Source: CAZDUS01 sp964535015 (lineage in GTDB: Bacteria; Verrucomicrobiota; Kiritimatiellia; CAIKKV01; CAITUY01). From it: a stretch of 6,256 nt of DNA. Positions within the stretch are counted from its first letter, which is position 1. The number at the start of each line of letters is the position of its first letter. Below are positions 1 to 5,104 of this stretch, in pieces. The stretch spans positions 1 to 6,256 of the forward strand of contig CAZHRU010000123.1 of assembly GCA_964535015.1 (NCBI GenBank), in the 5' to 3' direction. The translations under genes and the position numbers were made by a program. Below the pieces are notes generated by a model. It did not search any database, was not told the origin of the DNA, and saw only the letters and a list, made by a program, of their open reading frames with translations.

Positions 1-740
1 CCGAAGGTTTCGTAATCCATGAAGAGGTTGACGGCATGGGCGGACTTATGGATCCGGTGAACCCAGTGGGCGAACTTCTCTGCGGTGAGGGGGTACTCGG
101 ACCATTCGCGGTTGGAGAAGCGGAAGGCGATGTCATCGGAGAGGCGGTAGTTCTTGAGCAGGACCCGGAGTTGGCGGGTGCCGGTGGCGCGGTAGACCTT
201 GTTCGGGCTACGTGATCCGAGTACGCGGTCGGCGCCCTCGGCGAGGATGACCTTGTATCCGAGGCGTTCGACTTCCGCCGCGAGGTCGTTGCGGTAGATG
301 AGTTCCGTGTTGCGGAAGGTGACGGCCTGCTGGCCGAACAAGTCGCTGATCGTGCGGCGGTGGAGTTCCACCTGTTCGGTAAACTCCTCCGGGGAGAAGA
401 CAAACGCGAGGGAGTGGAAGTGGGTTTCGTTGAGGAATTCGACACAACCGGTGTCGGCGAGGCGTTTGAAACTGTCGATGACTTCGGGACGGAAGCGGCG
501 GAATTGGTCGAGTGCGACGCCGGAGATGGAATAGGCGAGGCGGAAGTCGCCCTTGTACTGGCGAATCAGGTCAAGGATGAGGCGGTTGGCGGGCAGGTAG
601 CATTTGCGGGCGACCTTTTCCAGGATGGCCTGGTTCTGTTCGTCATCGGCATAGGTATGCGACTCGCCGATGTCGAAAAAGGTGTAGTGCCTTAGGCGAT
701 TCGGTTGATGGACCTGAAAATAGAAGCACAGGGAGGGCAT
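1..740 (-). CDS. GH57 alpha-amylase / 4-alpha-glucanotransferase, 3' end cut by window edge
   Basis: Glycoside hydrolase family 57 enzyme expected to cleave or transfer alpha-1,4-glucan chains of glycogen or maltodextrin in the cytoplasm. Reading from the ATG at 740, 246 codons stay open to the window edge. No signal peptide is visible. The protein opens with MPSLCFYFQVHQP, and HQP at residues 11-13 is GH57 conserved region 1. Around 101-112, FLNETHFHSLAF resembles region 2. FRNTELIY (142-149) places the family's catalytic nucleophile at Glu146. MDYETF (241-246) places the acid/base at Asp242, just before the sequence ends, so both catalytic residues are present in what can be seen. The C-terminal part is missing. 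The ATG lies 7 nt after the GT4 stop and has no clear Shine-Dalgarno, which suggests translational coupling. The family is clear. Amylase versus glucanotransferase specificity cannot be settled from this half. Confidence 0.93.
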   Translation of the reverse strand, partial: MPSLCFYFQVHQPNRLRHYTFFDIGESHTYADDEQNQAILEKVARKCYLPANRLILDLIRQYKGDFRLAYSISGVALDQFRRFRPEVIDSFKRLADTGCVEFLNETHFHSLAFVFSPEEFTEQVELHRRTISDLFGQQAVTFRNTELIYRNDLAAEVERLGYKVILAEGADRVLGSRSPNKVYRATGTRQLRVLLKNYRLSDDIAFRFSNREWSEYPLTAEKFAHWVHRIHKSAHAVNLFMDYETF

Positions 741-747
741 GGGCGGC

Positions 748-2052
748 TCAGGGGACGAGGCGGTTATAGATGGCCAGGAGACGTTCGGCGGCGATACTCC
801 ACCGGATGGCTTTCAGATCCTCCTTGCCGTGGCGGAGCATTTCGCGGGAGAGGGCCGGGTACTTGAAGATGGACAGGATCTTGTTGGCGATGTCGTCGGC
901 GTTCCAGAAGTCGACCTTGAGTGCGTGGGGGAGGACTTCGCCAACGCCTGCGTGACGGGAGACGATGACGGGGACGTCGTAGACCATGGCTTCGAGGGGA
1001 GAGATGCCGAAGGGTTCGGAGACGCTGGGCAGTACGTAGAGATCGCTAAGGGCGTACATCCGTTCCACGTCGTGACCTTGGAGGAAGCCGGTGAAGTGGA
1101 AGCGGTTGCCGATGCGCAACTCGCCCACGCGTTCGATCAGGCGGGGGAGCATGTCGCCGGCGCCGGCCATGACGAAGGTGGTGTCGGGCATTTTCTCGAG
1201 GACGCGGGCGGCGGCTTCGACGAAATAATCGGGGCCCTTCTGGGAGGTGATGCGGCCGAGGAAGAGGACGATCTTGCCGGTGTGCCTGCGTTCCACATGG
1301 TAGACGGTGTTCAGGCGACGGCGGGCGACGGCGTTATGGACGACGGAGACCTTGTCGGGGTTGATTCCGTAGCGGTCGAGAATGAGTTGGCGGGTGTAGT
1401 GGCTGACGGCGATGACCTGGTCGGCGGCCAGCATGCCGGCTTTTTCGATATCGATGATATCCGGGTTGCCGTGTTCGCCGCAGCGGTCGAATTCGAGGGC
1501 GTGGATATGGACCACGAGGGGTTTATGGCTGATCTCCATGGCGCGGATGGCCGCGGGGAAGGTCATCCAGTCGTGGGCGTGGATGATGTCAAATGTTTCG
1601 TGCAGGCCGAGGTACTCGGAGGCGTCGCTGTACCGGGCGACTTCGGCGATCAGGTTGGGGCCATAGGGGGAGGGGGGGGTGAGAATGCTTTCGGAGCTGG
1701 CGGGGTGGGAGGCGGCTTGCGCCATGGCCGCATTGAGAACCTGGCGGTAGGTTGTCTCGGTAAGGTAGGGGCGCAACAGGGCCTCGACTGCGTGGACCTT
1801 AAAACGGGGAGGCGGCGGCGCGTCGGTGTCGGGAACGGGGGGAGAGGGAGGGACGTGTGCGGCCGAGACCAAGCGCACATGGGAGCGGCGGCGCAGTTCC
1901 GGTGCACGGGGGACAACGAACGTGACCCTGACCCCGTGACGGGTCAGGGCTTGTGTCATCTGATGACAGGCTGTGCCGAGTCCCCCGCTGATATGGGGCG
2001 GGAACTCCCAGCCAAACATCAGCACACGCAGAGTCTTGTCTTTACTTGGCAT
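748..2052 (-). CDS. GT4 family glycosyltransferase, glycogen-synthase-like
   Basis: A 434-aa GT-B fold glycosyltransferase, probably the alpha-glucan chain-elongating enzyme of this glycogen cluster, acting in the cytoplasm with a nucleotide-sugar donor. The N-terminal domain begins with GWEFPPHISGGLGT (14-27), the glycine-rich donor loop that replaces the KTGGL motif of classical GlgA. AHDW (159-162) and HALEFDR (184-190) match the acceptor-side motifs of glycogen synthase relatives. The C-terminal Rossmann domain has GRITSQKG (266-273) and the E-x7-E signature EPFGISPLE (Glu346, Glu354). Residues 66-84 and 116-132 are Pro/Ser-rich and probably loops. The chosen ATG overlaps the end of the small upstream gene by 11 nt. 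No good Shine-Dalgarno precedes it, so coupling is likely. Alternatives are a maltose-1-phosphate synthase or another GT4 specificity. Family is certain, and substrate is inferred from neighbours. Confidence 0.93.
   Translation of the reverse strand: MPSKDKTLRVLMFGWEFPPHISGGLGTACHQMTQALTRHGVRVTFVVPRAPELRRRSHVRLVSAAHVPPSPPVPDTDAPPPPRFKVHAVEALLRPYLTETTYRQVLNAAMAQAASHPASSESILTPPSPYGPNLIAEVARYSDASEYLGLHETFDIIHAHDWMTFPAAIRAMEISHKPLVVHIHALEFDRCGEHGNPDIIDIEKAGMLAADQVIAVSHYTRQLILDRYGINPDKVSVVHNAVARRRLNTVYHVERRHTGKIVLFLGRITSQKGPDYFVEAAARVLEKMPDTTFVMAGAGDMLPRLIERVGELRIGNRFHFTGFLQGHDVERMYALSDLYVLPSVSEPFGISPLEAMVYDVPVIVSRHAGVGEVLPHALKVDFWNADDIANKILSIFKYPALSREMLRHGKEDLKAIRWSIAAERLLAIYNRLVP
1672..1679. repeat. 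Eight-base G/C homopolymer inside the GT4 gene
   Basis: The plus strand has five G, one A, then eight G (1666-1679). On the coding strand this is a C8 run followed by TCCCCC, encoding the Thr-Pro-Pro-Ser-Pro stretch at about residues 125-129 in the variable loop of the N-terminal domain. Gain or loss of one base here would frameshift the enzyme after about 125 residues. Confidence 0.8.
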
Positions 2053-2227
2053 CGATGCAGTCTTCGCGCCAGCAGCAGTCCATGAAAGGGCAAGAGGGAG
2101 TGCCGGTGCCGAAGCAAGCGGTACTGCCTTCTGCCTTCTGGATGCTGAGGATCAAGTCGGCCTTCTTCATCTTCATGGAATTGATTCCGAGTGTCTTGGC
2201 TTTCTTCTTGATGTCGGGCATTTTCAT
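2042..2227 (-). CDS. Small SAP/Rho-N-like protein with Cys-rich tail (61 aa)
   Basis: The biochemical role is unknown. Residues 3-33 are Lys-rich and helical. The pattern MPDIKKKAKTLGI, then KKADLILSIQKAEG, matches the helix-loop-helix of SAP or Rho N-terminal domains, which often bind nucleic acid. The tail, residues 38-57, has CFGT, a Cys at 46, adjacent Cys at 51-52, then WREDC with Cys57. Five Cys in 20 residues suggests zinc or iron-sulfur binding, though this is inference. I recall similar short proteins in deltaproteobacteria and related groups annotated as SAP domain-containing, but could not verify that. The start at 2227 is supported by AGGAG 8 nt upstream; Met3 at 2221 is a weaker alternative. 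The gene overlaps the GT4 start by 11 nt in another frame and follows a structured 211-nt gap after the debranching gene. It could be a regulator of the glycogen genes or a passenger. Confidence 0.85.
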   Translation of the reverse strand: MKMPDIKKKAKTLGINSMKMKKADLILSIQKAEGSTACFGTGTPSCPFMDCCWREDCIDAK

Positions 2228-2235
2228 TATGCGGT

Positions 2236-2240
2236 CTCCT
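2236..2240 (-). promoter_or_regulatory. Shine-Dalgarno AGGAG for the SAP-like gene
   Basis: On the minus strand AAAAAGGAGACCGCATA precedes the ATG at 2227, leaving 8 nt between AGGAG and the start codon. This is the only strong ribosome binding site seen among the small gene, GT4 and GH57. It fixes the small gene's start and probably loads ribosomes for the trio. Confidence 0.8.
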
Positions 2241-2281
2241 TTTTCGGGAGGTGTGAGTGATCTCCCTGGTCTTATTCCGGT

Positions 2282-2306
2282 CGGGGTCTGGCGGAGCCAA
2301 ACCCCG
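2282..2306. repeat. Strong inverted repeat (11-bp stem, 3-nt loop)
   Basis: On the minus strand CGGGGTTTGGC, loop TCC, GCCAGACCCCG forms an 11-bp stem with a single T-G wobble. On the plus strand the corresponding opposition is C-A, so the fold is slightly better in the minus-strand transcript. No T-tract follows on either strand. It lies 54 nt upstream of the SAP-like start codon. It may be an mRNA stabiliser, a leader element, or a copy of a dispersed palindromic repeat. Confidence 0.75.
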
Positions 2307-2366
2307 GCTTAGGCTTTCGGTCCACGCTATCTCACGCGCGTTTTCCCGCCAGAGGCGTTGTCCGAG

Positions 2367-2391
2367 GCGCGGGCATTCATGCATGCCGCGC
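2367..2391. repeat. Bulged inverted repeat downstream of the debranching gene
   Basis: The two arms pair as GCGC plus GGCAT against ATGCC plus GCGC, giving 9 bp with one extra base in one arm and a 6-nt loop. In the minus-strand transcript it begins 47 nt after the debranching stop. It is not followed by a T-run, so a terminator function is not supported, but it could protect the 3' end of the upstream mRNA. Confidence 0.6.
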
Positions 2392-2438
2392 TGTTGGGGG
2401 CAATGCTACATGAGGAGGGAGAATCTGCAAAGTAAAAA

Positions 2439-4421
2439 TTAAGAGACCTGTGATTGCAATAGGCGGATTAGTTCGGCGACGCTCCAGGCTTGGGCGAAGC
2501 AGCCGTTCGGGCGGTGCGGGGGATCGCCATCGAAAATTTCGGGGACTTGGGAGAGGCCCTGGTTCCGGAGCGAATAATCAATCAGGGGAGTCAGGGTCTG
2601 GATGAGGTTGGTGAGGGCGGATTGGCGGTCGGGGGCGACGCGGAGGGCGGCGGTGCCGAAGTGGCCGATGAGCCAGGGCCATACGGTGCCTTGGTGGTAG
2701 GCGGCGTCGCGGGTTTCCTGGTCGCCTTCGTAGCGTCCGCAGTAGGCGGGGTCGCGGGGGGAGAGGGTCCGGAGTCCAAAGGGGGTCAGTAGCTCGCGGC
2801 GGACTTTTTCGACGACGGCGGTCTGTTGAGTCGGGGTCAGGGGTGAGTGGGGAAGTGAGACGGCGAAGATCTGGTTGGGGCGGATGGACCGGTCGAGGAT
2901 GCCGTCGGCGCAGGCGTCGGCCAGGCAGGCGTCAGTTTCCATCCAGAACAGGGATTGAAACGCGGAGCGGCACCGGTCGGCAAGGTCGGTTGGCCAGGGG
3001 GTGCGGGTGCCGAAGGCTGTGGCGAGTTCGTCGGCAAAGCGGATGGCGTTGTACCAGAGGGCGTTGATATCCACGGCGTAACCATGACGGGGAGTGACGG
3101 GGATGCCGTGCGATTTGGCGTCCATCCAGGTCAGTTGAGTGTCACGGTTGCCGGCGTGCAGGAGTCCGTCGGTATTCATGAAGATGTGATTCCGGGTGCC
3201 TTCCATGAAACGGGTCAGAATGCGCAGCATGACCGGCCAGAAGTGTTCTTCGACAGTGCGGCGGTCATGGGTGGCGACCAGCATGTGTTGGACGGCATGG
3301 AAATACCAGAGGGAGGCGTCCACCGCATTATAGGCGTGGTGGTCAGGGTTGGAGGCAAAGAAGTTCGGGATCAATCCGTCGCGTTCGGCGTCGCCCACGG
3401 ATTTCAGGATGGCGATGCCCATCTCCGGATTGCCGGAGCAGAACGTCAGGCCGGGCAGGGAAATCAGGGTGTCGCGGCCCCAGTCGTCGAACCAGGGGTA
3501 TCCGGCGAGAATGGTGGGGCGTGTGCCTTGGGCCTGGATCAGGAACTTCTGGCCGGCGAGGAGCAGGTCGGAAAGTTGGGGGGAGAGGGAGGAGTTGGTT
3601 TTGGAGGCAAGGGTATGCATGGCCTGGCGATCTTGCCGGCGGCGGGCCAGTTCATGGTTCCAAGTCTCTTCGGTGGCGGGGATAAGGGCGGTGACGGAGG
3701 CGGTGACGATGACGGACTGACCTTTATGCAGGGGGATATTCAACTGGCCGGGGCAGAAGAGGTCCTCGTGGTTGTCATAACCGCGTTCGGCTTCGCGTTC
3801 ATATTCGAAGTTGCGGAACCAGTCCGGGTGGGCATCAAATGAAGAGGAGCGGCTGGTTCGGATGTGGAGGGGGGGCATGCCGTCGTAGGGGTGGATATCG
3901 AATCCGGCGGGATGAGGATCAACCTGTGAGTGGATGCAGGAATCCTGCCGTTTGGGGCTGTGGTGGTCGCGGTAGGCGAGAAGTGGTTTCAGGTGCAGGG
4001 TCAGGGGTCCGGATGCTTTCAGGATCTCGTACCGGAGGAGGACGGTGTTTTCGCCGGGGAGCATGAGGATTTGCTTGCGCAGCAAGGTTTGACCGGACTG
4101 GTAAGTGAAGGTGGGGCATTCGTCCTGGGAATAGGAAACGAGGTGTTCATGGCCGTTGGGATGATAGACGCCGGGGTAGCGATGGGAGGCGAGAAAGCAG
4201 GTGTGGCGGTCGGAAGAGAAGGAGTCCTCGACATCGGCGAGGAGGAGGAAGCGACCGGCGGGTTCGGCGAGGGCGGCCACCAGCAGTCCGTGGTATTTGC
4301 GGGTGCGGGGGCCGGCGATGGTTCCGGAGGCATAACCGCCTAGGCCATTGGTCTCCAGCCATTCATAGTGGAGGGACTGGGTCAGGTCGTGGCAGATGTT
4401 ATGGTCGAAAGCGACGGGCAT
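2439..4421 (-). CDS. Glycogen debranching enzyme (amylo-alpha-1,6-glucosidase, GH133)
   Basis: A 660-aa cytoplasmic enzyme predicted to hydrolyse alpha-1,6 branch points of glycogen. The N-terminal GDE_N-type domain starts with WLETNGLGGY (21-30) and RKYHGLL (41-47). The C-terminal (alpha/alpha)6 domain carries GYPWFDDWGRDT (307-318), GLIPNFF (349-355), NAVDASLW (365-372), QLTWMDAK (429-436), DINALWYN (451-458), RPNQIFAVSLP (514-524), YHQGTVWPW (575-583) and PEIFDG (627-632). By analogy with other debranching enzymes, Asp434 and Glu628 are the likely catalytic pair, which is inference. Length is typical and no frameshift is visible. The start at 4421 leaves 4 nt after the DedA stop. An upstream Met at 4541 in the same frame would overlap DedA by 116 nt and add 40 atypical residues. 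No Shine-Dalgarno is evident, so coupling to DedA is likely. Confidence 0.95.
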   Translation of the reverse strand: MPVAFDHNICHDLTQSLHYEWLETNGLGGYASGTIAGPRTRKYHGLLVAALAEPAGRFLLLADVEDSFSSDRHTCFLASHRYPGVYHPNGHEHLVSYSQDECPTFTYQSGQTLLRKQILMLPGENTVLLRYEILKASGPLTLHLKPLLAYRDHHSPKRQDSCIHSQVDPHPAGFDIHPYDGMPPLHIRTSRSSSFDAHPDWFRNFEYEREAERGYDNHEDLFCPGQLNIPLHKGQSVIVTASVTALIPATEETWNHELARRRQDRQAMHTLASKTNSSLSPQLSDLLLAGQKFLIQAQGTRPTILAGYPWFDDWGRDTLISLPGLTFCSGNPEMGIAILKSVGDAERDGLIPNFFASNPDHHAYNAVDASLWYFHAVQHMLVATHDRRTVEEHFWPVMLRILTRFMEGTRNHIFMNTDGLLHAGNRDTQLTWMDAKSHGIPVTPRHGYAVDINALWYNAIRFADELATAFGTRTPWPTDLADRCRSAFQSLFWMETDACLADACADGILDRSIRPNQIFAVSLPHSPLTPTQQTAVVEKVRRELLTPFGLRTLSPRDPAYCGRYEGDQETRDAAYHQGTVWPWLIGHFGTAALRVAPDRQSALTNLIQTLTPLIDYSLRNQGLSQVPEIFDGDPPHRPNGCFAQAWSVAELIRLLQSQVS

Positions 4422-4425
4422 GGCG

Positions 4426-5091
4426 TCACGGTTGCTTTGAGGCGGCGGCCTTGCGCCGTTTGTGTATCCAGATGTAGCCGGCGATAAGGATGGCGACGCC
4501 TGCCAGAGCCCACATTGTGGCGCTCTTGGAGTACTTCTCAATCAGCTCGTGGTTTTGGCCGGCCACGTACCCGATGGCCGTAAGGATGGCCACCCAGATT
4601 CCGGCGCCGAGTCCGGTCCAGAGCAGGAATCGGAACATGTTCATTTGTGCCAATCCGGCGGGCAGGGAAATGTACTGTCGGATCACGGGGATCAGGCGGG
4701 CGGTGAAGGTACTGATTTCGCCATGGTTTTTGAAGAAGGCTTCGCCCTTGTTGAAATTCTCTTCGGAGATGAAGAAATACCTGCCCCACTTGATCAGGAG
4801 GGGGCGACCGAGCCAGAGGGCGAGGTAGTAGTTGAACAAGGCGCCGAGCCAACTTCCCACGATGCCTGCGATGATGGCGAGCCAGGCGTTCATCTCGTGG
4901 CCGGGAATATACGAAGGGGAGGAAAGGTAGGCGGGAGAGGAGAGATAGCCAGCGGGGATCATGACGACTTCGCTGGGGAAGGGAAAGCAGGAGCTTTCGA
5001 GGAACATCATGATGACAATGCCTGTATAGCCCCAATCGCCGACGAGGCCCACGACCCAGGTGACCGACTGCTGAAGAAAATCATGAATCAT
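4426..5091 (-). CDS. DedA family (VTT domain) inner-membrane protein
   Basis: A 221-aa polytopic membrane protein of the DedA/SNARE-associated family, whose members are linked to proton-motive-force homeostasis and polyprenyl-phosphate or phospholipid transport. LESSCFPFPSEVVMIPAGYL (31-50) holds acidic residues Glu32 and Glu41 in the first re-entrant region. FTARLIPVIRQYISLPAG (129-146) is the signature with Arg132 and Arg138, the residue pair known to matter in E. coli YqjA. Hydrophobic segments lie near 11-31, 68-95, 154-177 and 192-209, followed by a basic tail HKRRK. A YLSSP tandem insert (49-60) precedes the second hydrophobic block. The start at 5091 follows AGGAG with 7 nt spacing. 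An upstream in-frame Met at 5130 lies inside the permease gene and lacks such a site. The position between a permease and a glycogen enzyme does not point to one substrate. Confidence 0.93.
   Translation of the reverse strand: MIHDFLQQSVTWVVGLVGDWGYTGIVIMMFLESSCFPFPSEVVMIPAGYLSSPAYLSSPSYIPGHEMNAWLAIIAGIVGSWLGALFNYYLALWLGRPLLIKWGRYFFISEENFNKGEAFFKNHGEISTFTARLIPVIRQYISLPAGLAQMNMFRFLLWTGLGAGIWVAILTAIGYVAGQNHELIEKYSKSATMWALAGVAILIAGYIWIHKRRKAAASKQP
4912..4947 (-). repeat. Two-unit YLSSP tandem repeat in DedA
   Basis: Residues 49-60 read YLSSPA then YLSSPS, two 6-codon units in direct tandem. They share 12 of 18 bases, and four of the six differences are at third codon positions, so the duplication is not recent at the DNA level. 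It lies between the first re-entrant region and the next hydrophobic stretch. Confidence 0.7.
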
Positions 5092-5098
5092 ACGAGTT

Positions 5099-5103
5099 CT
5101 CCT
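5099..5103 (-). promoter_or_regulatory. Shine-Dalgarno AGGAG for DedA
   Basis: GAAAGGAGAACTCGT directly precedes the ATG at 5091 on the minus strand, with 7 nt between AGGAG and the start. The site sits against the permease stop codon (5105-5107). It decides the DedA start in favour of 5091. Confidence 0.85.
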
Positions 5104-5104
5104 T

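Larger units (their letters stand above)
2228..2438 (-). other. Non-coding gap and leader between debranching gene and SAP-like gene
   Basis: These 211 bases are the only sizeable gap in the window. In transcript order they hold an AT-rich start just after the debranching stop, a bulged hairpin (2367-2391), a palindrome ACGCGCGT near 2334-2341, a strong 11-bp hairpin (2282-2306), a short GGGAG/CTCCC helix (2246-2266) and the ribosome binding site of the small gene. No hairpin is followed by a T-run, so no intrinsic terminator is called. No convincing -35/-10 pair was found. TTGCAG and TAGCAT, 16 nt apart near the debranching stop, are a poor match. The gap could be an intra-operon processing or attenuation region, or the leader of a separate transcript. 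Confidence 0.6.

Noticed and set aside
59..68. Unusual Glu (ENV) in place of Asp (DNV) in the first permease motif
   Set aside because: I recall FxENVA-type motifs in other members of this permease group, so it is probably a subfamily trait. It cannot be judged without an alignment. The numbers given here are residue positions in the visible permease, corresponding to about 6053-6082 in the window.
739..2085. A 448-codon plus-strand open frame covering the whole GT4 gene
   Set aside because: Its product is a Gly/Asp/Val/Glu-rich sequence with no recognisable motif. It mirrors a GC-rich gene in which codons giving antisense stops are rare. The minus-strand frame has full GT4 signatures.
2019..2384. 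A 121-codon minus-strand frame across the intergenic gap
   Set aside because: It overlaps the SAP-like gene and the GT4 start in another frame, shows no ribosome binding site, and its Arg/His-rich product has no motif.
2282..2391. Intrinsic terminator after the debranching gene
   Set aside because: Both hairpins are strong enough, but neither is followed by a T-run on either strand, so they are listed only as inverted repeats.
2955..3842. A 295-codon plus-strand open frame inside the debranching gene
   Set aside because: It has the same antisense composition bias and no domain motifs, and it lies wholly within a well-supported GH133 gene.
4422..4541. A 40-residue N-terminal extension of the debranching enzyme
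   Set aside because: It would overlap most of the last DedA codons and reads as low-complexity Pro/Ser/Arg sequence. Family similarity begins soon after the Met at 4421.
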